From assembly GCA_001600695.1 (NCBI GenBank), contig BCKQ01000008.1:248001-312000 (forward strand): 64,000 nucleotides of DNA, in the 5' to 3' direction. The stretch is from Ascoidea asiatica. Its lineage: Eukaryota > Ascomycota > Saccharomycetes > Ascoideales > Ascoideaceae. The notes beneath the pieces are model-generated. The model had not been told where the DNA came from. It saw nothing but the letters and a program-made list of their open reading frames with translations, and did not search any database. Positions 1 through 11,136 of the stretch are shown here, one piece after another. Positions within the stretch are counted from its first letter, which is position 1. Every line of letters starts with the position of its first letter. A program made the translations under genes and the position numbers.

Positions 1-3000
1 ACAATTGTAGAATTGTCATTGGCAGCTATTTTCTTTACATATGAAAATAGCAATGCTTTCATCGAACAAGTTTTTGAAATTTGATCAACTTTTGTTATTA
101 ATTCAAGTGTAGATCCCATTGCTCTGACTGCACGTTTTCTGGAATTTTCAATCGCTGTAGAATTGCAGCATTTTGAGTAAATGGTTTCCCAAACTTTTAT
201 AAAAAGATCAATATCCTGTTCAGAAAAGACATCTTTGGATAATTTTTCAGATGTCATTTCTTTACAAATCTTCGAAATCACATCCGAAACCGCAATTTCT
301 GTTCTCCAAGAACTTATAACTACTTCAGATTTAAAAGATGAAATTGAAGAATTCAAAATAAGTTTGAAAAGTAGTTTGGATATTTGATTGTTGAATACCT
401 TGAAGCAATCTCCAAGATTTTTTAGAACTAATATTTTCATCCGTTCTCTTTTGATATTTTTATTAGAAGACTTTATTGCAGTCAATTCTTCTTGTTTCTT
501 TTCCATATCCTCATCTTCATCATCTTCTTCAATAAAATAATCATCTTGTAGCAAAGGTTCTATAATTTTAACAACTTCGGCATATATCAAATCTCCTGGA
601 AATGTAGAGGCAAATTTTCCCAAAGAAAGAACAGCACTTTCCTTATACTTTCGATTTTTTCTTTTTGATTCTGTTATAACAGTCTTCTCTATTCTTTCAT
701 ATAAATCAGAAGAGTTTAAAATATGATTTTTACAACTTGCACACAAAGAGACAAGAGCCTCCAAAACGGTTTCTTTTCCTTCCCACGATCTACCTCTACA
801 GGCTTTTAGAAGGGTTTCAAAAAGTAGTGAACTTATTTTAGGATTTAAAGCATCCATAGAACTCATCGAAGTTCCCTTGGATATGCTACTTACAGCATCA
901 GCAATACTTTCAGCACAAGTTTTTCTGATTAGATAAGATTGAGAGTCCAAATTATTTTCTACTATAAGGCAAATATCTTCTAAATATAATCTAATGGTTC
1001 CATTTCCAGCAACATTTTCATTCCACTCTTTGGTAAATATCTCCTTCACCTCCTTTACAGGGTCGTGCTTTGCAATAAAAGCTAACGGAAGAAAAGCAGA
1101 TGCAACAGAAGAAAATGAGTTTGGAGAGTACTTAGCTACAGCTTCTCCAGAAAGTCCAACTATTTTACGGTCTTTTTCATTGTCACTCTTGAAATATTTT
1201 TGCTGCAAATACTTTCCATAGTCCCCAAGTATTTTAACAGAACATATTCTAGATAAATAACCAATTGCATTCGCAAAAGCGGAACAAACAGTTTCATTTT
1301 TATCATTTGTCTGAGACTTGCAAGTTTTGAATAGTTTTTCACCGAAAGGCTTAATCGCTTCATAATTTCTAACAATTAAGGTAACAATAACTCGTGCACA
1401 TCCAACTTTTGATGGTAGTCCAACAGATTTTTTTATTGCGAGCTGCAACTTTGAGACTAGTTTGGGCATTAATGAGATATCAACTATTTCTAGCATCTTT
1501 TCAATACCGTTCATTATTGGAGAGTGACTAACACTCTGTAGTCTTTGTGCATCGATTTCTACTAATGTCATGTTATACTTGTCAGCATTCAATGCCAAAT
1601 AATTAATAGCTTGAGGTTCTATAGCGGAAAGCATCACCAACATCTGTTCAATCAATTCTGGGATAAAGGGTTTCAATGCTTTACTACTATTATCGCACAA
1701 TTTCAAAATTGTTTCTAACGAAAAATTTCTAATCTCATCAGCATCACTTAAAAGTCCTCGATTTCCAAGCAAGAAAGGAATAACTGTATTCAAAAGAGAT
1801 TGGGCTGTTTTTTGAGAGACTCCAGAATCCACATCAATACCCCTTGTTAAATTAGTAACTAAATAATGAGTGAGATCTGCTCCAGATTTTCTTACACTTT
1901 CTTTTATATCATCCATGGCTCTGAATGACATTGTCCATATAATCTCAAGTTTGGATTCATATTTTTCGTTTGGCAATACCTGAAGAAAATCTAATAATGC
2001 CGTGGCTCCAGCTTGCCTGACTCTCCACTCTCTATTTCCCAAACTTCTCAAAAGTTCTTCCAATATAATCTCGTAATTCGCAGAAATAGTTTTGAAAGAA
2101 TCATCCACAATAATATTCCAAATGTCAGACATAGATCTTGCAACTGATTCGTTAGGATCAAATTTGTATCTGTAAAGTTTTGGTATAAGTTTTTTAGATA
2201 GATATTTATCATTTTTGAGTAATTGGTTCAAATTTCCTTTGGACATCAATGAACCTAGCCCAAATGCAATTCCTTTTCTAGATGACCATAGTGCAGAACT
2301 CTTAGCCATTGACATGAATTTATAAACTAGTCCAGGATCTCCAACGTCCGAGGCTAACTGCAATATGTCTTTATAAGTGGAAACAGAACCATCGTGTGTT
2401 TTGAAAATACCAGGCTCAAAAAGTTCAGTTTCTGTTCCAACTGTTCCTGAGGAAAGCTTTGCGGCATCTTTTGAATCCGTAAAAGATTTGAGTAAACCTT
2501 TGACTAAAGTCTCTTTCAAGTCTGAATCGCCTAACTCGTAAATCAATGATAATCCAGTAGAAGCTGATTCTTGTATTAAGTCATTTCTATCAGCCAAAAA
2601 TCTCATAAAAGAAAGATGAATCTCTTTCGCCTTTTCTTTGATATAAGGAATTTCCCGACAGTATTTAACTAAAGATAAAAGCCATAAGCATGAAGCTCTT
2701 CTCATAGAAGGCTTCGTTGTAGCACTAGTGGTTAAAACTTTTTGTACGAAATTTTCAAAAAGAGAAGATGAGAAAGAACGAACTGAACTAGTTAAATGAT
2801 CGATAGGTATATTTTGAATATCAATAGACTTCAACAATAGTTTAGAGTTCCATCCAGCTGCCAAAACTGTTAGTGCTTCTCCACTAGAGAACCCAAACTC
2901 TACCTGTTTGGCTTCATTTGTAGAAAATATTATATCTCCAAAGTGTTCTAATCTAAAATCACTTTTTTCCGTTACATAGTCTTTTAATGTCAAGGACATA

Positions 3001-5978
3001 TATCCATAAGTCAAAACAGATTTTTCATGAAACTTTTTAACTCTACCTTCTAATAAACTAATGATTTCATATTGTATAGTTTTTACTTGAGCTTTGTATT
3101 CTTCTTTAACATTTTCTAGCTCTTCAACAAGATTGAATACACCAAAAATTGCAATCTGATTTAGGCCATCTAATAAAATTTCATAAATTCTCCAGTTTTG
3201 ATGGTTGATATTGTATTGAATTAATTTTCTAAGCCCGCTAAAAAAAGTAAGAAGGTTGTCAGTTGTAATTACATCATATCTTCTACGAATAGACAATCGC
3301 GATACTAAATAGCTGAAAACAACAATTCTACCAGCAAAAAAGTTGTTATCTGGATTCGAGGTTATCTCTTCTGAATTTGTTATCTCTGATAAAGAGTCGA
3401 AAATGTTTTTAATTACAATTGATAAATTTGAGGTTTGATATTTCTGATTTGAACAAATGATACCAATAGTTTTAGATATTATTAAAATTGCATCATCTTG
3501 CAATAACTTCAATCCTTGAATTGCAGCACTTTTCTTATGGTTCCAATCTGGGTTAATTTTTTGAAAATCAATATTTAAAAGTGTAAAAAGCTGATTGATT
3601 TTACCTGGAATGAAAGCTTCAATAACATTTGAATTTGAAAGAGATAAAATATTATTGAATAATTTTCCAAATTCCAATATGTTTTTTGTGTTCCGTTCTT
3701 TACTAAGTTTGGAATTTGATTCATTATTCAAAAAACCATATTGCTCAAATATCATATTCATGTATGAGTTCATGTGAAATATAAAAGTGTCACTATCACT
3801 ATTTTCTTGTTGTAATGACCGTCTGGAAATATAGTCTCTGATTAAATCTCTGAGAGAATTATCTAACTCAAATGATTTTTCAATTGTAAATTCCCAGTTT
3901 GAATCGATGGCAATGCAAGTATCAGTTTCATTAACAGACTCCATAATTAATATATTCAAGATATACTTGAAGCAAATAAAAAAACTGCTTTCAACTAATC
4001 TTTTGGGAAACGAGTCAGACGTATCGATGTTATTATATAACTTTACCTGCTTAAGGACTTCTTTGACCATTAATTCAAAATTGGGAAATTTTAAATCTTT
4101 TGCAGATTTTTCACCCATAAAATCTTCAAAGACAGTTTTATAATTGGAGTTATTTTCTAACGTATGTAATGATGTGGACGATCTAAGCATATTGAACCAA
4201 TATGGGTTTAAACCCTTTTGAGATTCTTCAATAATATCCACTCTATTTATCGACGATGATCCCAAAATATTCATAAATCTAGCCCAAGGATCACTGTAAT
4301 CAAAAATAGCATTAATAAGTTTAACAGATATGAACTTACATGTTAGTGCGGCTTCTTGTAATCCATCACCAGAAGTTTTTATTGGTTTCAATATATATTC
4401 TGAAAGAGATTTTTTTAAAATAGATTGAAGTCTCTTAACTTCTTCCACTGATTGAGAATTTAAAGCATAAGTGAAATTATTAATTAGTTTTGATAAAGAA
4501 TCACTGATTACAGAACGAATATTTGAATCTTTCTCATTTTCTAATGATTTTAAAAAAAAAATAATATTTGCTAAGTCATCTGAAATTAATAGAGTATATT
4601 GATTTCTTATAATATCACCAAGAGTTTGAAATTGTAATTTTCTATTATCAATCATTATTGATTTAGTAGCAACCTCAGAGGAAATTGCAAATGTTGGCCA
4701 ACCAGATAAATAAATTTTTGATTTAATTGCAGTTACTAAATTTTTATAAAATTTTTCTTCTCGGTCTGAATCTTCCATTATAGTATCATTTTTATTAACT
4801 AGTTCTAATTTTTTTTTACTTGAATTATTTATAATATATTGCATTAAATTCATTGATTTTTTTTTAAATTTATCATTTTCAGATTCTAAACCTATGGAAC
4901 AAATTCTTTCTAATGTTTCTATAGGTAAAATTAATAATTCATTACTTTTAGTTAAAATTTTTTCAACAAATGTTATTTTTATGGAATCATTAACTGGAGT
5001 TATAAAATCTTTTATATGAACTTCTAAATTATTATTTCTTTCTGAATATTGAGGAACATATAATTTTAAAATTTCATCAATTAAAATTGGATTGTCAAAA
5101 ATTTCAGTATTAAAACTAATTTTTTTCATTAAAGAATCTGATAATCCTCTTAAGGTAGAATTATTATCAGAATAACCAATTAAAGATAAAATTATAATTG
5201 AAGGATCATTTGAGATAAATTTTTTTTGAAAATCTAATAATCTTAAAAATTTAAGTAAATTTACTTTTAATTTAAATAAATCTTGAAAATTATAGGAAAC
5301 ACCAGCTTTATGAGTAAAAAAAGAAACATCATTTAAACTTAGACCTGGACAATGATAATTGATTGGAATTTTACCAGAAGAATCTAATGAAGTTGGTTGT
5401 AATAAAAACATTTTATAGAACCAATTAAATAAAACTTTTGAATTATCATAATTTGATAATTTTAAAAAATCGGAAGTGAAAAATTCTGGATTTTTATAAA
5501 TTTCACTATGTTTTTTATGAAATTCAGTTAAATCTTCATTCAATCTTGAAATAATTTTAAAAAAAATGGCAAGTAATCTTGCTAAAGTAGTTTCATCAAA
5601 TAAATTAATATTTTCAATTATAAATGGAAGATAATTTAATAATTTTCCATTATCTTTTTCTCTATCAATTCCTTTTGAAATAAATAATACTGTGAATATT
5701 CTAACTTTTATGGGATTACTATCTTTTGATATATTTGGATTTTTAACCTGTTCAAATAACTTATCAAGAGGTAAAGTTAAAGTTGGAATTGCATTTATTC
5801 TATTATCTAGATTATGAACTAATTTATAAACAGCTTTTACAACAGGTTCATGAGGAGAAGAAAGTTTTAATAAAATTGGAGGTAAAAAAATATTTATGGA
5901 AGTTTGAAATTTTTCTTCTGTACCAGCAAGAGCTAGTCTTAATTCAACATTATCAAGTAAACTTAATTCTTTTTCCAT
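1..5978 (-). CDS. ECM29: Ecm29, proteasome-associated HEAT-repeat adaptor (3' end outside window)
   Basis: Ecm29 tethers the 19S regulatory particle to the 20S core of the proteasome and acts in proteasome assembly quality control. The minus-strand frame opens at an ATG at 5978 and runs to the left edge, about 1992 codons. I spot-checked the start, the 500-560 region and the left edge rather than every codon. The N-terminus (MEKELSLLDNVELRLALAGT, then a FLPPILLKLSSPHEPVVKAVYKLV block) matches the Ecm29 start as I remember it, where helical repeats begin at once. An acidic stretch lies near residues 1805-1820. S. cerevisiae Ecm29 is about 1870 residues, so only a short C-terminal piece should be missing. 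The first 1.2 kb is almost saturated with TTA/AAT/AAA codons, while the rest is mixed. No intron is needed. A Rpn4/PACE-like site lies about 290 bases upstream. Confidence 0.9.
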   Translation of the reverse strand, partial: MEKELSLLDNVELRLALAGTEEKFQTSINIFLPPILLKLSSPHEPVVKAVYKLVHNLDNRINAIPTLTLPLDKLFEQVKNPNISKDSNPIKVRIFTVLFISKGIDREKDNGKLLNYLPFIIENINLFDETTLARLLAIFFKIISRLNEDLTEFHKKHSEIYKNPEFFTSDFLKLSNYDNSKVLFNWFYKMFLLQPTSLDSSGKIPINYHCPGLSLNDVSFFTHKAGVSYNFQDLFKLKVNLLKFLRLLDFQKKFISNDPSIIILSLIGYSDNNSTLRGLSDSLMKKISFNTEIFDNPILIDEILKLYVPQYSERNNNLEVHIKDFITPVNDSIKITFVEKILTKSNELLILPIETLERICSIGLESENDKFKKKSMNLMQYIINNSSKKKLELVNKNDTIMEDSDREEKFYKNLVTAIKSKIYLSGWPTFAISSEVATKSIMIDNRKLQFQTLGDIIRNQYTLLISDDLANIIFFLKSLENEKDSNIRSVISDSLSKLINNFTYALNSQSVEEVKRLQSILKKSLSEYILKPIKTSGDGLQEAALTCKFISVKLINAIFDYSDPWARFMNILGSSSINRVDIIEESQKGLNPYWFNMLRSSTSLHTLENNSNYKTVFEDFMGEKSAKDLKFPNFELMVKEVLKQVKLYNNIDTSDSFPKRLVESSFFICFKYILNILIMESVNETDTCIAIDSNWEFTIEKSFELDNSLRDLIRDYISRRSLQQENSDSDTFIFHMNSYMNMIFEQYGFLNNESNSKLSKERNTKNILEFGKLFNNILSLSNSNVIEAFIPGKINQLFTLLNIDFQKINPDWNHKKSAAIQGLKLLQDDAILIISKTIGIICSNQKYQTSNLSIVIKNIFDSLSEITNSEEITSNPDNNFFAGRIVVFSYLVSRLSIRRRYDVITTDNLLTFFSGLRKLIQYNINHQNWRIYEILLDGLNQIAIFGVFNLVEELENVKEEYKAQVKTIQYEIISLLEGRVKKFHEKSVLTYGYMSLTLKDYVTEKSDFRLEHFGDIIFSTNEAKQVEFGFSSGEALTVLAAGWNSKLLLKSIDIQNIPIDHLTSSVRSFSSSLFENFVQKVLTTSATTKPSMRRASCLWLLSLVKYCREIPYIKEKAKEIHLSFMRFLADRNDLIQESASTGLSLIYELGDSDLKETLVKGLLKSFTDSKDAAKLSSGTVGTETELFEPGIFKTHDGSVSTYKDILQLASDVGDPGLVYKFMSMAKSSALWSSRKGIAFGLGSLMSKGNLNQLLKNDKYLSKKLIPKLYRYKFDPNESVARSMSDIWNIIVDDSFKTISANYEIILEELLRSLGNREWRVRQAGATALLDFLQVLPNEKYESKLEIIWTMSFRAMDDIKESVRKSGADLTHYLVTNLTRGIDVDSGVSQKTAQSLLNTVIPFLLGNRGLLSDADEIRNFSLETILKLCDNSSKALKPFIPELIEQMLVMLSAIEPQAINYLALNADKYNMTLVEIDAQRLQSVSHSPIMNGIEKMLEIVDISLMPKLVSKLQLAIKKSVGLPSKVGCARVIVTLIVRNYEAIKPFGEKLFKTCKSQTNDKNETVCSAFANAIGYLSRICSVKILGDYGKYLQQKYFKSDNEKDRKIVGLSGEAVAKYSPNSFSSVASAFLPLAFIAKHDPVKEVKEIFTKEWNENVAGNGTIRLYLEDICLIVENNLDSQSYLIRKTCAESIADAVSSISKGTSMSSMDALNPKISSLLFETLLKACRGRSWEGKETVLEALVSLCASCKNHILNSSDLYERIEKTVITESKRKNRKYKESAVLSLGKFASTFPGDLIYAEVVKIIEPLLQDDYFIEEDDEDEDMEKKQEELTAIKSSNKNIKRERMKILVLKNLGDCFKVFNNQISKLLFKLILNSSISSFKSEVVISSWRTEIAVSDVISKICKEMTSEKLSKDVFSEQDIDLFIKVWETIYSKCCNSTAIENSRKRAVRAMGSTLELITKVDQISKTCSMKALLFSYVKKIAANDNSTI

Positions 5979-6985
<1,007 letters not shown>

Positions 6986-8362
6986 TTATAATTCATTTTT
7001 ATTTAAATTTAATATTAATTCATCATCATCATCATCATCATTTTTTTTTTTTTTTTTTTTTGATTTAAAATCATTTTCATTAAAATATTTTAAATATATT
7101 GAAGATTTTTTTATATTATTATTATTAAAATTATTAATTGAAGGTAAAGATTTAAAATTTTCATTATTTGAAGAAATTGCTAAGATTGAATTATTTAAAT
7201 TAAAATTTAAATTAATTATTGATTCATTTTTTTTATTATAATTTAATTTTGGATATTGTCTTAATCTTTTTCTTAAATTTATATCCCATAAACATATAAA
7301 ACCATCAGAACCTGCAGATAATAAATAATTATCAAATTTATAATTATCATTAATTATATTATTATTATTATTATTGAGATTATTATTATTATTATTATTA
7401 AGAAATGTTATATCATTAACATTATAAATTAAATTCATATCATTACAATTAATTCTATGACATTTAAAAGCATATTTTAATTTTTGAAATTGAATTGAAG
7501 GATTAAAATATTCTATAGAAATTTTACCTTCAATTGAAGATTGTATAAAACCATTTAAATTTGGCATAATTTTAACTTTTTTAATTTGATATTTTAAACC
7601 ATTTTCTCTTGATTGAATTGGGTTTTTATTATTAATATTATTAATATTATTAATATTATTAATATTTAAAGGTGATAATAAATTTCTAATATCATAAATA
7701 TAAGTTAATTTATTTGATAAAGATAAAATTAAATAATTTTTTTTAAAATCCATTGAAAATATTTTATTTGATAAATTTAATGAAAATATATTATTATTTA
7801 AAAAATTTGAATTTAAATCAATTAAATTTAAAGATTTATCTAATGATGAAGATATAATTAAATTATTATAATTATTTGGATTTAATAAATTTTTAACTCC
7901 TTTTAAATTTTTAAATATTTCATTATTTATATTTTTATTTAAATCAATTTCTTTAATTAAACCATTATATGAACCTGAATAAATTTTATTATTATTTTTT
8001 GAATTCCAAGTTATATCTAAAATTGGATCAATATTATTATTGTTTTTGTTATTATTATTATAAGTTTTAATTAAATTATTATTATCACAATTATATAAAT
8101 TTATTAATCCATCCCATGATGATGATATTAAATGATTATCAATTGAAGAAAATTTAATTGAAGATATTAAATCATTTGATGGATTTTCAAGTTCAACTTT
8201 ATTTTTTTTAAGTTAGTTATATAATTAATATTAAAAAAAAAATTCTTAAAAATTTCAATTGAATTTAATATTTTAATTTCATCATCACATACATGTATTG
8301 TTATTGTTATTATTATTGTTATTGTTATTGTTATTGTTATTAATAGTAGATTCGATATTCAT
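6986..8362 (-). CDS. BUB3: Bub3, spindle-checkpoint WD40 protein (two exons)
   Basis: Bub3 is a WD40 propeller that recruits Bub1 and Mad3/BubR1 to kinetochores and works in the spindle assembly checkpoint. Exon 2 (8196-6986) starts ELENPSNDLISSIKF and holds the Bub3 hallmark SRENGLKYQIKKVK, the YAFKCHR block and a GSDGFICLWD WD repeat. No in-frame ATG precedes ELENP, so I infer exon 1 at 8362-8293: ATG, a poly-Asn stretch, then a GTATGT donor. The intron (8292-8197, 96 bases) ends with an ATAACTAAC branch-like site and an AAAG acceptor, and joins in frame (codon split 1+2) to give about 426 residues. The C-terminus ends in homopolymeric Lys and Asp runs, and loops carry Asn expansions. Identity is firm; the exact acceptor and exon 1 are inferred. 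Confidence 0.85.
8197..8292 (-). other. Predicted BUB3 intron
   Basis: The donor GTATGT starts at 8292. A TAACTAAC branch-point match lies about 20 bases before the AG at 8198-8197. The acceptor is AAG rather than the more usual CAG/TAG. Splicing is required because the upstream in-frame sequence hits a TAA before any ATG. Confidence 0.6.
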
Positions 8363-8515
8363 TTTAATTTTCAATTAATCAATTGAAATTATTCTTATTA
8401 ACACTTTTTATAATAATTATTGATTATTTTTATTACATTTTTGAATTAAATTATTGTAAAATGGTTATTATAATTAAAGTTGTTTACTTTTCATTTCGGT
8501 TAAATAGAACATCTG

Positions 8516-8525
8516 GTCACATGAC
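8516..8525. promoter_or_regulatory. GTCACATGAC palindrome (Cbf1/bHLH-type) upstream of BUB3
   Basis: A perfect 10-base palindrome matching the RTCACRTG core bound by Cbf1-type bHLH proteins, about 154 bases upstream of the proposed BUB3 ATG. Function is inferred from the motif alone. Confidence 0.4.
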
Positions 8526-8588
8526 TTCTTCTCTTCTCTTCTCTTCTCTTCACAGAGCAGAAGTGAAAGGAATAGAATAGATTAGAAT

Positions 8589-8667
8589 AGAAGAGAATGA
8601 TTAGAAGAGAATGATTAGAAGAGAATGATTAGAAGAGAATGATTAGAAGAGAATGATTAGAAGAGGG
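8589..8667. repeat. 14-bp minisatellite, about five units
   Basis: Unit AGAAGAGAATGATT, with the GATT core recurring at 8599, 8613, 8627, 8641 and 8655, exactly 14 bases apart. Confidence 0.9.
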
Positions 8668-8739
8668 AGTGAATGGGGTGGGAGTGAATAGAAGTGGGAC
8701 AGGGGACAGGGGACAGGGACAAACAACAAGGAAAAGGCG

Positions 8740-8771
8740 GACTGGTTTCCTCAACTGGTTTCCTCAACTGG
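8740..8771. repeat. 15-bp direct repeat, two units
   Basis: ACTGGTTTCCTCAACTGG-like unit present twice in a row, in the same GC-richer island. Confidence 0.75.
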
Positions 8772-8808
8772 CTCTGTAACGTTGAAATGTTCAAGAATAA
8801 TGGAATTG

Positions 8809-8854
8809 GAAAGTAGTTGAAAAGTAGTTGAAAAGTAGTTGAAAAGTAGTTGAA
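8809..8854. repeat. 11-bp minisatellite, four units
   Basis: Unit AAAAGTAGTTG repeated four times head to tail; the first copy has one base changed. Confidence 0.9.
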
Positions 8855-9735
8855 AGACACTCGAGAAACACTCAGAGATACTCGAAAGGTACAGTGCCAG
8901 TTACTCGAGAGAATATAACCTGGATTTCAACTGGGCCCGCCTATCAAGAAGCAGAACATTTCTCAGTTCCTTCCTTTTGAGTAAAACTCACCCCTAGTAC
9001 TAGTACTACTACTAGCTAACTTCACTTCATTGATACAAAATTCTCAATAAAATAGAATAATAGCCTTGAATTAAGTTACGCGTATTTTATATTCTTCATT
9101 CTAAAAAAAAATAATTAAATAATCCTACTACTTTTTTTTTTGTCTTTTTGTTTTTGTTTTCAATGATTTTTAATACTAATTTTAGTTCTTATGACCCATA
9201 ATCATAATTATCAATAATCATTTAATAAATTTCAAATTTCAATTAATTTAAAAATTCGACTAAATTTTTACTTCATAAAAAAACAAAAACTTAAAAAAAA
9301 GTATAATATTATTATGATTACTATTATTATTCATTAATAAAAATTGTAAAAGTTGTCAATTTTATAAAATTTATAATCTAAATAACTTGTTAATTAATCT
9401 AATCAATCAATTCAATTAATTAAAATTCTTTTTCTTTCTCAATTTCTCTTTTTTTTTATTGAGGGTTAATTTTATTTTTCTCAATTTAAAAAAAAGTATT
9501 CATTTAAATTATATAAATTATATAAATTATATAAATTCTTCCTAGATTATCAATTATCAATTATCAATTATCAATTATCAATTATAAATCAAATAAATTA
9601 AACTATATTCTTTTCAATTCAATTATAATCATTTAATATTATATTATAAACTAAGTTGGTTATATAACAATTCATCAATATAATAATATATAATAATATA
9701 TAATAATATATAATAATATATAATAACAAATAATA

Positions 9736-9894
9736 ATGCAAAAATGTATAATTTGGGTTTGTCATTCATGTGAAACAATAAATAAAAGATTTGGAAATGG
9801 TGATAAATATTGTTTAAAATGTGATCATAGAATGTGTTCAATATGTTATTATGAAGTTGAATATATTCAAGATTCTGATTATATTTCAATTTAA
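9736..9894 (+). CDS. 52-residue Cys-rich small protein (zinc-ribbon-like)
   Basis: An ATG-to-TAA ORF too short for the usual cutoff. It contains three CXXC pairs in 52 residues: CHSC near residue 9, CLKC near 26 and CSIC near 34, plus Asp and His at the third pair (CDHRMCSIC), enough to ligate one or two zinc ions. The start MQKCIIWVCHSC and end YISI are free of the Asn/Lys runs that fill chance ORFs in DNA this AT-rich, and the codons are of the A/T-ending type used by real genes here. It resembles the many small zinc-ribbon proteins of fungi, but I cannot name a family. It lies alone between BUB3 and the ENTH-like gene, preceded by ATATAATA repeats. Coding status is inferred from Cys spacing only. 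Confidence 0.6.
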   Translation: MQKCIIWVCHSCETINKRFGNGDKYCLKCDHRMCSICYYEVEYIQDSDYISI

Positions 9895-10149
9895 TATTAT
9901 ATTCAATATTAATTAAATTTAATGATATTTTAATGATATTTTAATGATATTTTAATGCATTGTTTTTGTTTTTGTTTCTGTTTTCGTTTCTGTTTCTGTT
10001 TCTGTTTCTGTTTTTCTTTAATCTTTTATTTCAAAAATCATAATCATAATCATAATCATATTATATATATATATATATATATATATACTGTATTTTATTA
10101 ATAATCACTCTTTTTTTTATTAAAAAATTCTTATCAAATATTCTTTTTT

Positions 10150-10205
10150 TTTTCATTTTCATTTTCATTTTCATTTTCATTTTCATTTTCATTTTCATTT
10201 TAATT
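10150..10205. repeat. ATTTTC hexanucleotide microsatellite
   Basis: About nine tandem copies of the hexamer, with slight decay to ATTTTA at the right end. Confidence 0.85.
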
Positions 10206-10629
10206 TTCATTTTAATTCTAATTCTAATTATTAAAAATCACCTTAATAGATCTTCATTTATATTCATTTATATTCATTTATATTCATTTATATACTGTAT
10301 AAATATATATATATATATATATACTGTATTTTCTGTACTCTACTGTATAATCAATAATAACCAATATTACCCAATTAGGTAATTTTCAATTACGTACATC
10401 TCAATAAACTAAATTAAACTAAATTAAACTAAAATAAATTAAAATTAAGGGTTCATATTAAATTTTTTTTTTTTTTTTTTGGGTTTTGTGAAATTATTCT
10501 AAAACAACTGTATTTTATTATAGAAATGAGTTAACTAAAAAGATTCACAGTGTTGTTGAGTGTGAAGTTGCTAAATATTCAGATATCGTCAGATTCTCCA
10601 TTTCCATTTCCATTGCAAATTACAAAAAT

Positions 10630-10676
10630 ACCCGCAATTCCCGGTGGATTTCCCGCAATTCCCGCAATTCCCGCGG
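10630..10676. repeat. CCCGCAATT short repeats in GC-richer patch
   Basis: CCCGCAATT appears three times with a diverged CCCGGTGG copy between, ending in CCCGCGGG. The GC-richness contrasts sharply with the surrounding DNA. Confidence 0.7.
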
Positions 10677-10771
10677 GTGACGTGAAAAGTCTGTCCTAGA
10701 TTGCATTCCTGTCATAGAAACAAACTGTCCCTGTCTTGAGCACACTATCTTCGAAAAAAAACAGACCCTGC

Positions 10772-10779
10772 CACGTGAC
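10772..10779. promoter_or_regulatory. CACGTGAC element upstream of ENTH-like gene
   Basis: A CACGTG E-box with flanking AC, a Cbf1/Pho4-class core, 360 bases upstream of the ATG at 11137. Motif-only inference. Confidence 0.3.
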
Positions 10780-11136
10780 TTTGTCTATTCTTCTGCAACC
10801 CCTGCAACTTCTGCTGCTTCTTCCATTTTCTGTACTGGAATAAAATAAAGCTTTATTTTAGTTTGTGATTAGCTTCCGTTAAAGCCTAAAAAAACTAAAG
10901 ATTGGTTCTAGTTTCATTTTCTCTTTAAAAATTTCAATTCTTATTCATTATTAATTCTTATCAGACTCTTTTTTTTTTTTAACAAATATTTTAACGAAAT
11001 ATATCAATATTTTCTTATATTATATATACAAAATTATCTTTGGAAATAAAGAAAAAGAAAATCACATTTTTTTCTTATAAGTTATCCTTAAAAAATTATC
11101 AAATTATAATATTTTATATAATTTTCAATAATAATT

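Larger units (their letters stand above)
8363..9735. other. Intergenic, repeat-bearing, partly GC-richer
   Basis: Upstream of BUB3. From about 8500 to 9010 the composition becomes far less AT-rich and carries three minisatellites and a GTCACATGAC palindrome, listed separately. From 9050 onward it is A/T-rich with short direct repeats (an ATTATCAATT run near 9545-9590, ATATAATA runs at 9680-9725). ORFs here are read through repeats and I do not call them genes. Confidence 0.6.
9895..11136. other. Intergenic, microsatellite-rich with a GC-richer patch
   Basis: Holds GTTTCT hexamers (about 9965-10013), an AT dinucleotide run (10064-10086), ATTTTC hexamers (10150-10205), TATATTCATT repeats (10255-10290) and several TACTGTATA motifs. 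From about 10600 to 10850 there is a GC-richer patch with repeated CCCGCAATT units and a CACGTGAC site, then the AT-rich promoter of the next gene. No gene seen. Confidence 0.6.
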
